DNA of 64,000 bases from Agelaius tricolor (GCA_023055355.1 JALJCS010000004.1:31462744-31526743), one strand, 5' to 3'; numbered from the stretch's first letter, positions 1 to 11,794 are shown. The notes: a model not told the origin generated them from the letters alone. Numbers and translations: made by a program.

Positions 1-446
1 AATATGTCTCTGGCAACACCTTTGTAATATTATGGAGTAAAGGCAGGGGGATGCTAACAGTATTTTTCCTTTTGCAAGAAATAAAGCTAATGCTGTACAT
101 GTCAAGGAAAACATGACCAAAAAAAATGGTTAGATTTATTGTCAGAGTTATCTTTGGTGTATATAAAACACTGGTTTTAAAAAATTTTCTTTGCTAAGCA
201 TTTCAGTATGGCATTTGTTATTCCCTAGAATTTATTCACTGTTGACTTTCCCTCAAAATTTTCCCACATTCCTGGCTTTCTTTACATATTTTCCTGAGTG
301 CCATAAGGCTGATTCAGATTCATACATTTCACGGTTTCTGTGATAAAACTTACTACCTAAATGTGTTTCTAAAAATAAAACTATCAATAGGTAGGCTTAT
401 CTCTAGAAGTTTTAACTCTTACTATTTATATTTCCCTGTAAAACAG
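1..446 (+). other. PUM3: PUM3 intron (3' part)
   Basis: This is intronic sequence leading to the first PUM3 exon in the window. It ends in a pyrimidine-containing tract and AAACAG at 441-446. No repeat or other gene is visible. The upstream exon lies outside the window. Confidence 0.85.
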
Positions 447-621
447 GACAAAAGCACAAGTTGCAGAAATAATAAAAAGTTTTAAAGGCCATGTGAAAAA
501 AATGCTCCGTCATGCTGAAGCATCTGCTGTGGTGGAATATGCATATAATGACAAAGCCATTCTGGAGCAGAGGAATATGCTGACAGAAGAACTATATGGG
601 AACACTTTCCAGGTTTACAAG
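447..621 (+). CDS. PUM3: PUM3 (Puf-A) exon, first of eleven in window
   Basis: PUM3 (KIAA0020, Puf-A) is the vertebrate relative of yeast Puf6. It is a nucleolar protein with an L-shaped array of PUF repeats that binds nucleic acid without strict sequence preference and takes part in 60S ribosomal subunit maturation. This exon encodes 58 codons after one leading base that completes a codon from outside the window. Conserved family stretches seen are KSFKGHVKKMLRHAEAS, EYAYNDKAILEQRN and EELYGNTFQVYK. The acceptor is AAACAG at 441-446 and the donor is GTGGTA at 622. All eleven exons join in frame to give 421 residues, against about 650 for the whole mammalian protein, so roughly the N-terminal third is missing because it lies before the window. 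I am very sure of the identity. The exon limits were read by eye from splice sites and remembered vertebrate PUM3 similarity. Confidence 0.95.
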
Positions 622-2250
622 GTGGTATTTCAATACTTCGTGGTTTAAGACAGTTTAGCCCATAAGGTGTTGTGATAGTAATGCCTTACCTATCTTACCT
701 ACTATTTATTTTGATAATATTTCTTTCTGTCAGCTGTCCAAAGGCAGTCTAGGTTAGCATGTTTAAATGTAGTGATTCGTTGCACATTTCTAGTTTAGAT
801 GAAATTGTTGTGGGTTGTTTTAATTTGTACTATGTAAAATATGCTATGTTCATGTATGAGCTTGCTCTGCTCATCAGAGACAGTTTATTCTTATATAGTT
901 TCAGTTCTCATAGTGCCTAGACTGATATCATCCTTGCTGAGGTAAGACTTAGGTGTAATTCTTCATTAATGCTGTAAATGATTCTTGTGTCAGAACTATC
1001 TTGTGTCTTGTGAAAACTGAGTGTGGGCAGAATGGGCCAGTATCCACATACAGTGTTCCATTTGGGCTTAATTTTTCTCTTTGTTTTCTTCTCCTGTGGA
1101 GACTGTAGGACTTGAGTTCAAACTCCACTGAAATCTAGGTCTATGGTAGATGTTCACCAGGCAGTTGGAACCTTCTTAAAAACTACAACCTCCATTCTTT
1201 TGAATTCTGTTTTTAATTTTTGCTGACTTGTAAAGTTGGTATCCAGTAGGGTTAGGAATTTTGCTACAAAGTGCAAAACTGTTTTACACAATTACTAACT
1301 CCACTCTAATGACTTTTTCACCTGTTCCCTTATACCCAAGATTTCTGTTAAAATCGTCTTAAGAAATTAACCAGCTCATTTCTCTACCCGTATTTTCTTA
1401 ACAGGTTATTGTAAGTTTTTAGTTAGGCATTTTGCAGCAGTGAGTAGTAGAGAGGTATGTTTGTTGTGATTATGGGGGGCTGTAATTTGTACTGAGAGTT
1501 GAACAGCCCATGGAATGAAGGAACCTGTTAGCTTCCATCATTCTGGTATTTTTGGCATAAGTGCTTTATGTAGCCATACATTGTGGTGCAAAACCAAGAT
1601 TTAGCACAATGTAGCTTTATAAAAAAATGCAGTGTAGTCTTTAAAAAGTAACAGAGATGGTTTAAAAAATATTTCCTCTAAATGTCTCTCCAGTCAGACT
1701 TTTCTTGTAAGAGCAGATTATTTTAAAGGAGTTACCAGGAAGTACTTTTGTGTGTAAGGTACATAGTATACATTCCCCCTCTCTGCTGTTCCTGAACTGG
1801 AATTTCCTGGGCCTTTGTTAGCTTCTCAGTTCATTAACTTGTTGTGTGGACCTCTGATGTGTGCCTAAAGCAGGATTTCTGCTTAGCTCAGGAGCACCTT
1901 AACACAATGCCAGTTTTATGTATTTTGCCTTCTATTTGGCTTGAAGAGCTGATGTAATTGGCAATCACAATACAGTTGTGATTGGCAAAAAGCAGCTCAG
2001 GCTATAGAAGTGGGTTTTGTTTGCTAATGAGGAATATTTAATTTGTAGAAACTGAAGTTTACAGCTTCTGACATACTCAGAAAAGGTAGCTTTTTATTTT
2101 TAAAATTGTAAAAATTGTTAGTTTTGCAGAAAATTTATTTTGTTTTTGATATTCCTGACATTTGATTGAAAAAGTTCTAAGCATTGTAATTTTCTATGAA
2201 CTCTGATTCTTACTGGTATGATTAAACCTCTGATTGTGCATTCGTTTCAG
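622..2250 (+). other. PUM3: PUM3 intron
   Basis: This is a 1.6-kb AT-rich intron with donor GTGGTA and acceptor TTTCAG. I see no transposon, RNA gene or other exon in it. Confidence 0.85.
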
Positions 2251-2354
2251 ACACCAGCTGTCCCAACACTGGATAAAGTGCTAGAAGCTCAACCTGAAAA
2301 GAGAGAGGCTATCTTGGATGAAATGAAGCAGATTCTTACACCAATGGCACAAAA
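2251..2354 (+). CDS. PUM3: PUM3 exon 2 in window
   Basis: The exon encodes window codons 59-92 plus two bases of codon 93. Visible sequence includes PTLDKVLEAQPEKR and ILDEMKQILTPMAQ, both typical of PUM3. The acceptor is CGTTTCAG ending at 2250 and the donor is GTAAGG at 2355. The residues match the linker between PUF repeats in this family. Confidence 0.93.
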
Positions 2355-2854
2355 GTAAGGACAAAAATCAGCTGAAGGTGTGACAATCTAGCACAAATCA
2401 GTTTGTTTCTGACATACAGATAGTATATTTGTAAGTTCAGATGACAGTGATACTGATACTCTTTTAAGCTGTAATGCTGTGGTGCTGAATAGTCTGTGGT
2501 TTTGTCCCAGGTGTCATAATGAGTATCTTCCCTGAATTTTGAACTCTCTTTCTCTGAGTTAAAGTGTCCTCTGTCCCAGTCAGACAATTGGTAGAAATGT
2601 TGCACTATGATATATTTCCATAGTGCATTATATGATATGCTTCTCCAGTGAAGGAAATACATTCTATAATTTGTAAGTTTTGTTAGAATCTTCCACTTAC
2701 TGTAAATGTTAAACATTTGAATCCAAAATGACCGTGTGTTTTTTGCTCACCACGCTGCCTAACTTTTTTAAAATACAAATGAGGTATTGCTAACATAATT
2801 TAAAATGATTATTTGTGGGGAGCTTGTTGCTTATTTTCAACTATCCATGTACAG
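2355..2854 (+). other. PUM3: PUM3 intron
   Basis: This is a 500-bp intron with donor GTAAGG. The acceptor TGTACAG has a weak pyrimidine tract. Nothing else is recognised in it. Confidence 0.85.
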
Positions 2855-2933
2855 AGAGGCGGTGATAAAGCACTCACTGGTACATAAGGTATTTTTGGAC
2901 TTCTTCACTTACGCTCTTCCAAAACAAAGATCT
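2855..2933 (+). CDS. PUM3: PUM3 exon 3 in window
   Basis: The exon completes codon 93 (Lys) and encodes codons 94-119. Seen residues EAVIKHSLVHKVFLDFFTY are a PUF-repeat helix pair highly conserved in PUM3. The donor is GTAAGT at 2934. The phase agrees with both neighbouring exons. Confidence 0.95.
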
Positions 2934-3199
2934 GTAAGTATCTTTATTTTGTTTTTTGTCTTCTTTTGCCTTTCTGTGGAAGGTTTTTCATCTTCATGTG
3001 AAAATGTTTTTTTCACAAGAAAATGAAAATACACATCTTTCATTAATAAAGTTCTACACATCTGGTGATTCTAGATAGAGGATGGGAGAGTAGTGTTGTA
3101 TGGAGATTTTTAGCTATAGTGAACTTTCACAAGTGTTTGTGATATTTGAATTCTTTAAAAAAAGTGAGATGACTTTGATGTTCCCTCTTTTCCTGCTAA

Positions 3200-3204
3200 A
3201 TGAC
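3200..3204. repeat. Target-site duplication of LTR-1, left copy
   Basis: ATGAC directly precedes the LTR start. It matches the copy at 4769-4773 exactly. Confidence 0.85.
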
Positions 3205-3720
3205 TGTCATGGTTTAACACTGGCACAATGCCAGTGCCCCCATGAAGATACTTTCTCCCTGGTTTCTGCTGTGAGATGTGACCAGGAATAAGCAAAGCAG
3301 GCTCCTACTTAGGGAAAAAAAGAACCAGAACTTTATTAACTACTCTACAACTACAGATAAAATGAAACACACACACAGGGAAAATGAAAACCTCACAAAT
3401 GCATTTCCTCCTCCCCCACCAAATTTCAACACAATACATTTGATCCTCAAATCACCAACTCTCGGTCCAGCAGCACCTTTTAGACAATCAATCCTCAGTT
3501 CATCAAGAGGAGAGGAGTCCTTCTTGTGCCATGGGCTTCCCCTGGAAACACAGCTGAAGCCTCGTGTGTTTCCGTGTCACTCGTGGCACTGCCCGGAGTA
3601 CATCTGCTGTTGTGACCTCTTCCTTTTCATGTCCAGTGCTCTCACCACTGAACATGGACCAGAGCTGCTTCTAGGGTTGTCTTCTTAAGGATGCCTTGTC
3701 CCGATCCCAAAAAGGCACAG

Positions 3721-4108
3721 TCTCTCTTTTGGGACACCTGTCCCCACAATCTCTCCTTTGGGACACCTGTCCCCCCCATATTTTTCACCCCCTGGGGCCG
3801 AGGGGCATCAACACTGAACCCTCTTGGTTCTGAGGCCGTCATCTCTCTTTTGGGACACCTGTCCCCACAATCTCTCCTTTGGGACACCTGTCCCCACAAT
3901 CTCTCCTTTGGGACACCTGTCCCCCCCATATTTTTCCACCCCCTGGGGCCGAGGGGCATCAACACTGAACCCTCTTGGTTTTGAGGCCGTCATCTCTCTT
4001 TTGGGACACCTGTCCCCACAGTCTCTCCTTTGGGACACCTGTCCCCCCCCCATATTTTCCCACCCCCTGGGGCCGAGGGGCATCAACACTGAACCCTCTT
4101 GGTTCTGT
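3721..4108. repeat. Nested minisatellite inside LTR-1
   Basis: The base unit is 29 bp and contains TTTGGGACACCTGTCCCC. Two or three units make a block, followed by a spacer of about 60 bp containing CCCCTGGGGCCGAGGGG and CACTGAACCCTCTTGG. Blocks start at 3721, 3842 and 3993 (spacings 121 and 151 bp) and hold 2, 3 and 2 units. The 151-bp spacing is one extra unit. All the glycine-, proline- and threonine-rich open frames here on both strands are products of this repeat, not genes. Confidence 0.9.
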
Positions 4109-4465
4109 CCATGGCTATACAAAAAGAGTCCAGCAAAAGCTACTCCATCATCTCTTCCCAGTAGGATTCTTCTCTATTCTTCTACTATCTCTCACTCGCC
4201 CAGACCTCTCTCACACTGGCCCATTTCCTTTTTCATCTTCCACTCTATCTTCTAGGAAAGGTCAATGTTCTGTAAAGTTCTCATTTTCCAAAAAGGGGTT
4301 AAAAGCTCCTACAAGCGGCCGGCTGAACCTCCCCCCTCTTCTCCGTCCCAGCCGTGCTGCCGGCACAGGCCCATGTTTATCCAGTCTCAAGGTTACAGTC
4401 CCAGGCAGTGGCTCTCTCTCTCTGTGTCTCTGTCTCTCAGGGGGGGCTGCCTGATGGCTCCAGGT

Positions 4466-4489
4466 GTCTCTCTCTCTCTCTCTCTCTCT
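4466..4489. repeat. (CT)n microsatellite in LTR-1
   Basis: This is an almost uninterrupted CT run. A related imperfect CT/GT tract lies just before it at 4411-4438. Confidence 0.9.
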
Positions 4490-4768
4490 TCCACCCTTCC
4501 ACCCCGGGGCTCAGGCCTACCTCTCCCGGCCTCATGGCTTTCCCCTCCCCCTGCCCAGCCAGCAGCTGGGCCAGGGGACAGACTCGAACTCTTTCCCGCC
4601 GGAAACCCAAGAGGACCCTCCCAGGGGAGAGCTCTGCTTTTAACCCCGTGTTCTCAGAGGCGTGTCCATGTCCTAAATGGCCAGGTTAAATGCCAATATT
4701 AAAGTCTGAATATCCATTGGCCAAAAACACAGCATCCCAAAAAACACATTTCCTGTCAAACCACCACA

Positions 4769-4773
4769 ATGAC
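4769..4773. repeat. Target-site duplication of LTR-1, right copy
   Basis: ATGAC directly follows the LTR end. It is identical to 3200-3204. Confidence 0.85.
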
Positions 4774-6224
4774 CCTTCTCAGTAGCTGGAGAACATAATT
4801 TAAAAGTGAGGACCATTGCTTGGAGTAGTAAAGCTTTCCAGTGTGTCATTTCTTAACAACTTGCAGTGATTGTCCAAAAATCTCTTGACCAAAATACAGT
4901 GAAATTGGCCCTTCTGTCAGCAACCAAAACTCTGTTTGCTATATTCATATTAAATTGCAGGTTTAAGATTACGTCAGACATTCTTGTATTCAGGCCTAAA
5001 TCTGTCTGTGTGATGTGACATGGTTTAAGCTGGTATCCTCTTTGGCTTTACATGTCTTCAATGTCTGTCCATCAGCCTCACCTTGTTTCTGCAGCTCAGA
5101 GCCATCTCACTTCAAGTCAGGCAGAGCCTTCTGAACTTGCTGTCTCTTGCTTCTTTCTGCCAGACTGGACTCCTGAATACTTCTTTGTGACTGTTAATAA
5201 ACCCAAAGCTAGGAGTAGGGAAGTGGACTATTTGGGGCCTGTTCTGAGTCCAAATCTTCAGAGCCCAGAACATTCCTGTGCATGGTTTTATGTAATGCTA
5301 TGTCTGAGAATGCTTTTGGTTTCGCAGGCTTGCATGAATCAGGGGAATAAGGTTGTATCTCCTTGCTTGGCTTTCTGGGCAAATGTGCTGGTATATGGAC
5401 ATGCTCTTTGGGGTTTGGAAACCCCTTCTGCAGATCTGTTCCTGCCTGTCCTTACAGGTAGTGACACCAATTGTGTTGTGACTGAACAGTTTGTAAATAA
5501 TTGGTAAAATGGTTGGAGCCTTTGGCTAAGAGCAAGAAGAACTAGGGATAGAAAGAGGCATAGGTGGGAACTGCACTTTGAGGAAATCTATTGGATGGTA
5601 ACAGAAGTAGTATCTAGTAACCCAAGAGGGTGTCATTTGATTTTATTTTATCTTTTTCTTTGGCTTTTTCTTTTTTCTTCTTTTCTGAAGCTATCTGACA
5701 ATGGTATCATCAGATAACGTCAGAAAACTTCATTCCTTTGATATGAAGACAAAACTTCTCGCTATGTCTTGTAATACCTGATTTATAACATAACCTGGTG
5801 CTTAAATGACTTCAGTTCTTCTTACTTTCTGGCTAATACTCTGTATCTATGAATATGCATCATCTTCAAAGATTTCTTCCTAAATTAATGGTTGTCTTTT
5901 TCTCTAATTTCTGTCTGAGCACCCTTTATTGATTTTTTTTGTAATGGGACAGCTGACAAGCTTCAATACAGTTGTGATTTCATGGCATGATTATGATGAA
6001 CAGTGTAATTTTAAAAAGAGAAAGCTTGTGTCATTTACAGTCTTTTGGACTCCTGTTATGGCAGTTTTTCATAGGTCAGGGAAATGAGAGTGGTTCTGTA
6101 GAGCCAGTGATGAAGTGTAGAGCAGTATCGTGTGGGCAGACGAAATAATTCTTTCTTGCCCACCTGCCTTGAGTTCCTCAAGCCTTTTCTTTGATGTTTT
6201 GCTTTATCACCTTTTCTTCCCCAG

Positions 6225-6323
6225 GAAATGATAGAAGCTATCAGAGAGGCTGTCATCTACCTGGCACACACTCATGATGGAGCCCGAGTTGCAATGCACT
6301 GTTTATGGCATGGCACTCCCAAG
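6225..6323 (+). CDS. PUM3: PUM3 exon 4 in window
   Basis: The exon encodes codons 120-152, exactly 33 codons in phase 0. It carries the PUF-repeat core LAHTHDGARVAMHCLWHGTP, one of the most conserved PUM3 segments. The acceptor is CCCCAG at 6219-6224 and the donor is GTAATG at 6324. Confidence 0.96.
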
Positions 6324-7401
6324 GTAATGTTTGGTTTCCCTCTACTTAGTTCTCTCTGACTGCCCATATGGGTCCTTCTGCTTGTGCTCATTTTGAAGCA
6401 GTTAACAATTTGAGAGCAAGGTTAAAAATTGGTTCTTTATCTATTGGCAAACTTAAGCAGTGCTTTTTGTGACTCAAATGCTTTCATTAGAACTTCTATA
6501 GGAGAAGCAACTCCTTTTATTTTTAGCAGATGTTTTGGCAGTGATGCCTGGAGTAATTTTTCCACTGTAAGGTTATTGGCATTTCATTTATCCGATGGGT
6601 TTCTTAATATAAGTGAAATTGAAAGTAGGGAGGGAACAGTAAAGCAGTCGTAGTGTGAAACCATGTTTGGCTTTAGAATGCCAAGACTTGCAAAATGTTA
6701 TAGGAAGTGTGGTTTAGTTACAGTATTAGATACAGTATCCAGAAATTCTTTTGGTGTAATACATGTCATCACATCTTGGAAATAATGTAATGCCTCCTAT
6801 GTTTTTCTCTATTAAAAAATAAAAAAAAAAGATTACTTATTAAAATAGTCCACTTGCTAAAGAATGCAGGAAAAAAAAGTTGTTCCTAGAATCTAGGCAT
6901 AGTAATGGATCTAAAGAAGACTGAGCAGTGATTCCAGGAGCCAAAAATACAGGGAGGGAGCTTTCTGACAAAATATTCTTGCTAGTAATAGGGGTTTAAA
7001 CCAAGCTAGAGTTTCAAGTTCTGTTGAATATGTTTCTTACCAAATGAAGATATGAAATGCATTCTCCTTTAATTAATGGACAAAATATGAATGAACATAT
7101 GTGATGGTTTGGGGTTTTTTGTTTGCTGTGGTTTTTTCCAAGTTTTTTTGACACGTCCCATTGGTGATCTGGACTTGTAAATATATCACAGGATCTCTCT
7201 GGGATCAAGTTACAATTCAGTTTAACTTTCCATGCTGGTTCTGGGTGTAAAGTAATAGAATATGTGTTAGTCTTTGATAGATGCCTTTGCGTTAGAAAGC
7301 AGATTGAAGATTATCTCTTTGAAAGGTGTAAATAGCAGTTTAGTTACTCAGAATCACTGGTATTCCAGGCTCATTTGAGTTTCCTCTTTCCTTTTGGATA
7401 G
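6324..7401 (+). other. PUM3: PUM3 intron
   Basis: This is a 1.1-kb intron with an A-rich stretch near 6815-6832. No transposon or gene is recognised. Confidence 0.85.
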
Positions 7402-7455
7402 GACAGGAAAGTCATTGTGAAAACTATGAAGACGTATATTGAAAAAATAGCAACG
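7402..7455 (+). CDS. PUM3: PUM3 exon 5 in window
   Basis: This is a small exon of 18 codons (153-170) reading DRKVIVKTMKTYIEKIAT. The acceptor is GGATAG at 7396-7401 and the donor is GTGAGT at 7456. It is too short to be seen by ORF length and was found by frame continuity and family similarity. Confidence 0.94.
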
Positions 7456-9016
7456 GTGAGTGTATATTAACCATTTATTTCATAGTCTCTGAAACTAGTG
7501 ATTTGATAGAGGCTAGCTTGAATGTTCTTTGATACTGGGAACAATTTTGAGATCTTAATAAAACCAGTCTTAAAATAGCAGTGATGTATTAGATAATATA
7601 AAATAATTGAACTGTATGGAATATTTGAAGACATGCCAAGAAGCTTCGTTGTGAGCACTACATGTAGTACTATGCTTCATTATGGCTGAGTTCATTATTA
7701 TTCCTCAGTTTTCTTTCTTCTTCTTATTTTGTTGATCCCAACTTTGTACTGCATCTTCATGCGGCTCATTGGTTAATTCTCCTTGGTTGGGAGTAAAACA
7801 GCCTCCCAAGAGGAGGAATTAAAATCAAGATATGCTGGAGATGTCACTGAAAAGGCTTTCTTAACATGTGTATTTCTTTGAAGATGCTCAATATTTTTTT
7901 CAAGTCAGGAAGCTTCGAAATACATTGGCATACAATGAAAGAAGTCTGTTTTATTTTTTAATGAAAAACATGTTTTTGGAGTCTGCAATACCAGCAGAGT
8001 AACAGTTGAAGCCAGATTTCACACCTACGCCTAAGGGCAAAACAGTAGGTGTAAAGAAGAGCTTTTTAAACTTCCCTTTCTCGTTGCTGTGGGTTTTTTT
8101 ATTTGCTAATAGTTATTGTGGTCTCAATCAGTGGCATTCAAGCATTTTGATCACATCCTGGGCATATATCCCCAATATATATATTTATGTATAAATCACA
8201 TGCCTTTACTACTATAGTAGTGTACATTATAATAGAAATAGAAAATTTGAAAGGATGAGATAAAAATAACCAGAGGCTATTTTTATTTTTTATTAAATAA
8301 AATTCCAAAAATATTTTCTTTCTGCACCACAGTGGATTGTCTTGTGCAGCCCACTTTGAGGGCCACTGGTCTAGGTAATCTTTCTCTCCATAATTTTCCA
8401 CGACAATAAATGAATTGCTTAATTTTATAAATTATATGGAAATACGAGACAGTGGGTAAATAATAACTGACACAACACTGGAGCACAGAAGATGTGGTTT
8501 CACTTCAATGTAGAGCCTCACTGACATACAAGTGAACTGGTTTGTTTGTGCCCTTTTGAGTGTACTGGAGACTTGATCTCCAGCAATGCAGTAAAGACTG
8601 TATGGCTCATTGCAGAGATATGATCTCCAAAAACACTGTATGTGACTTAGTTCACTTCTAAGCAAATCAACAATAGAAATAAAGTCTGTATGTAATGATG
8701 CTGTAGGGAAAATACTGTGATTTCAAATGTTGATAATACAGTAGGATTAGGTTAATAGCTTGCATGTGATAAAACAGTATATCCACTTGCAATGGAAGAT
8801 TTTTCTTTGTTTTAACAGCATTTTTCTTTTAACAAGCCTTGCTTTTGAAAAGAAACCTAAATGTTGGACTTCTCTCATTCTTTGACAGTAGTCAGAATTT
8901 GCTTGTGCTTCATGTTGTGTTATGTTTGAGACAAACCTTCAGAAATCCTGATTATAAGTCAGTTAATGTATTCATAAAAATGATTGTGTGTGGTTTCTGA
9001 TGTCTCATCTTTGCAG
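7456..9016 (+). other. PUM3: PUM3 intron
   Basis: This is a 1.6-kb AT-rich intron. The several short open frames on both strands show no recognisable protein. No repeat family is identified. Confidence 0.85.
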
Positions 9017-9097
9017 GGTGAATTTTCTCATCTGGTCTTGCTGGCAGCATTTGATTGCATTGATGACACTAAACTTGTGAAGCAGTTAATTATATCA
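9017..9097 (+). CDS. PUM3: PUM3 exon 6 in window
   Basis: The exon encodes 27 codons (171-197), with FSHLVLLAAFDCIDDTKLV visible, a PUF repeat of PUM3. The acceptor is TTGCAG at 9011-9016 and the donor is GTAAGT at 9098. It is phase 0 at both ends. Confidence 0.95.
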
Positions 9098-10983
9098 GTA
9101 AGTAATTGAATTTCTCTTAAAATAGTATATTAAATAGTGTCAATGTGTTTGTCAGTGTATAGGAGGATGAAATTAGGAACCTATCTGCTTTTTTAGACTA
9201 TTTAAGTACTTCCCATCTTTTCTGTTTCATTATATTTATGTATCATGATTAGTTTTTTCTTTTCCTAGCAGACCGTAGCACTTTCAGGCATAATTTTAAT
9301 TATTTATTTGAAGTAATTTTTAAGCTAGGTTCAGTGCTTGCTGGAATTTTCCCTTTTAGTACACATTCATTCTGGATAAGGGGTGACTGGAGTCTCTTTA
9401 AAGTCAATGTGTTTTATCATAGAAGTTTGAGCTCTACTAGTATTTCTAGAGATGAAATTGGTGGAAAACTTGAGAATGATGATGGTACCTTATTGATTTT
9501 ACAAGCTAAGCTATTTGCATCCTCTCAGCAGGGAAATTCACATTGACGTACGTGGTGTAATCTGCTTGCAGTAGTACTCATGCTATAGCTGTAAGGGCTG
9601 GTGGGTTTAGGGGAAGTGGCAGGGAGATAAAGATGAGGCAAATCTTCTGTGTGTGGAGAAGGAATATGAGGAGAAAGTGGTTCTGATGAGGCTTGTTTTG
9701 CAAAGTAGGAACGATTTTTCCCTTGTGCAACTTTGTGTAGGGTGCAGTTGGGATTTTGTATCCTATCATAGGGATTTGGCCCTTAGATTGTGCCTCTCTA
9801 ATGGGTCTGGGGTGATGAAGCATCTTCGTGTGGAGGTGGCTTTTGTTCCTCAAGGATTTCAGCTGTGATTGCAGCTGGGTTTGGTTCCCAGAGCCAGACC
9901 TGGAATGTTATAGCTTCTGGGAAAGGTCTAAGGAAGTAAGTTCTGGCATATCTGAGCTGTCCTAGTATGAGATATTTGACCTATTCCTGTACTGTGTAAC
10001 AAGCACTCTGCTTTCTGGAGAGTTTATTAGTTCAGATACTGTGTCTTTAGCTGAGCTTCCAAGATGTCATTTAATTACAGAATCATCTGAGATCAAGAAT
10101 TAATCAATTATCAAAGGTAATGGAATGTTTATTGTTTGGTCATCCTGCAACATCAATCTGGACAGAAAATAGAGAACACGACATGGCCTTCGCACATACA
10201 CAATTCGCCATTAGGGCTTATGTGTGGTCAGTAATGGGGAAAGGATGGCAGAAGAGGGAAAAAAAAATGTTAAAATCAAAACCAGCTCTTCAGATAGTCA
10301 ATGAAAACTAGTAGCAGATGATGAGGTGGGGGCATCTTAAAATCAGTCATTGAAGCATATTCTGTGGAGGAAACCAATCTTTATAAAATTATTTCAAAGA
10401 GCAGTTGGACTTCAAAGATACCTTATAGAAATTATCATTCTGTCCATAAAAAAATACAGCTTTAAGAAGATAAAAAGACTAGTAAAACTTGAGACAGAGA
10501 AAAAGCAATGTTTTTTTTTTGTAGTTTTTTTTGTTTTGGGGGTTTTTTTGTTGGTTTGGAATTTTTTGGTAGTATTGCAAAATTCATCATTTGTCTGGGT
10601 TGGCAGTATGGGCTGAGAATTAGTAGGTAAAGGAGGGCTTTAAGCTCTTGAAATCCTCTGAAGGAAAGTCTCTTCTTATCACCATCTCTCAGGTCCACCG
10701 AATCTTAATCCTGGACCAAAGTCTGTCTGTGGTGCTTTCAACTTTTGTATGTGATTGGAACTGTACACTGAGTGCCTGGCATGTGTAAGGATTCAGGCAG
10801 ATTTCAGCACAAAATCCCTCTCTTTCCTGAGGACTCCAAAAAGATGGATACATTACCAACAAGAGATAGCATGTCTCTGTCATTCAGAGTTTCTCCTGGT
10901 ACTTTTTTCACAGTTCTAATATTGATAGTGACCAAGAACTATTATTTCATTAATGTTTTGTTGTGGTTTGTTTACTCCCACAG
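9098..10983 (+). other. PUM3: PUM3 intron
   Basis: This is a 1.9-kb intron. It holds a T/G-rich low-complexity stretch near 10510-10570 and otherwise nothing recognised. Confidence 0.85.
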
Positions 10984-11126
10984 GAAATAAAGGCTTCTTT
11001 GCCTGATATAATAAACAACAAATATGGAAAGAAGGTCTTGTTGTACTTGCTAAGTCCTAGAGATCCTGCACATTTTGTTCCAGAAATCATCACACTTCTG
11101 CAACAGGGAGATGGAAATGCCTATAG
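10984..11126 (+). CDS. PUM3: PUM3 exon 7 in window
   Basis: The exon encodes codons 198-244 plus two bases of codon 245. It carries NKYGKKVLLYLLSPRDPAH, a PUF-repeat helix with the conserved GKKVLLYLLSP signature. The acceptor is TCCCACAG ending at 10983 and the donor is GTAACT at 11127. Confidence 0.95.
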
Positions 11127-11794
11127 GTAACTCACATATGAAAGTTACATGGTTTTTCTTGAGAGCTCAGAAGAAGTCATGCAACTTTTTGTTGTGATTT
11201 AATTTCAACTTTTCTTCATAATAAATCTAAGTAATGTAAATATATATAAATAATATGCGTTTGCCCCTTTTATAAAGGGCAAACGTGATATATTTTGTGT
11301 GTAAGCTCATGTATCAAATTCAGTGTAGAAGAAAATTTGTAATATGCATTACTGGTACTTTGGCTAGCATAAAAGTATATCTCAAAATCAGCAATAAGAA
11401 TGGAAATTGTTAATTTGATTTAATCTCTGGTATTGACATTGATGCTTACTAGCTTTTGAAGAAGGAGCAGTTCTAGATGACTAGTAAGCTGTGTAAAAAT
11501 ACATTGCCATAGTTGAGATAACAAAATGAAAAGAAATAGTAAATGTTACTTACAAGAAAAAACTCAGAGGTTTTGAGACAGTCAGCTTCAAACACATTTT
11601 CACTCCATGCGTTCTTAAATTCTGTGTCCAACATGCATTTAATTGTACATGAAACAGAGGGAACAATAATGCCTGCATTTGAATCTAGCAATAATTTAAA
11701 TGTCTCAAATAGCACATATATTCTGAAATTTCTTGTTACTTGATGTGCATACAGTGCAAATCTTCTGCAGTAATGTGCTTGTCTCTTTCATTAG
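11127..11794 (+). other. PUM3: PUM3 intron with small palindrome
   Basis: This is a 0.67-kb AT-rich intron. It contains a short inverted repeat at 11258-11285 with 9-bp perfect arms, annotated separately. Confidence 0.85.
11258..11285. repeat. Short inverted repeat in PUM3 intron
   Basis: The arms CGTTTGCCC (11258-11266) and GGGCAAACG (11277-11285) are perfect reverse complements. TTT/AAA pairing inside them extends the stem after a one-base bulge. The hairpin would have a loop of about 3 nt. No function is known. Confidence 0.75.

Larger units (their letters stand above)
3205..4768 (-). mobile_element. Solo endogenous retroviral LTR (LTR-1), antisense in PUM3 intron
   Basis: A 1,564-bp element starts TGTCATGGTTT and ends AAACCACCACA on the plus strand. 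These termini are near-perfect inverted repeats of each other. It is flanked by the perfect 5-bp direct repeat ATGAC (3200-3204 and 4769-4773), the hallmark of integrase-mediated insertion. Read on the minus strand it has a TTAAAAG TATA-like box near the middle of its promoter half (around 4640) and AATAAA near 3334-3340, so its transcriptional orientation is minus, opposite to PUM3. No gag, pol or env sequence is present, so this is a solo LTR left by recombination between two LTRs. Its termini resemble passerine LTR families I remember. The exact family name is not assigned. The body contains a nested minisatellite (3721-4108) and CT tracts. Confidence 0.88.
2934..6224 (+). other. PUM3: PUM3 intron carrying a solo LTR
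   Basis: This is a 3.3-kb intron. Nearly half of it is the antisense solo LTR at 3205-4768, annotated separately. The remainder, 4774-6224, is AT-rich unique-looking sequence. An open frame of 151 codons at 5052-5507 has no recognisable protein and is treated as chance. Confidence 0.85.

Noticed and set aside
2336..2716. 126-codon minus-strand open frame
   Set aside because: It overlaps the end of a PUM3 exon on the other strand and has no recognisable features.
3721..4108. CRISPR-like repeat spacing
   Set aside because: Units are tandem or share the same spacer sequence, inside an avian LTR. CRISPR arrays need unique spacers and are prokaryotic.
3278..4702. Several open frames of 97-159 codons on both strands
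   Set aside because: All lie in LTR-1 and repeat with its minisatellite. They do not resemble retroviral proteins or host genes.
5052..5507. 151-codon plus-strand open frame in a PUM3 intron
   Set aside because: No domain, no similarity I recognise, no splice sites or repeats linking it to a transcript. Chance is the simpler reading.
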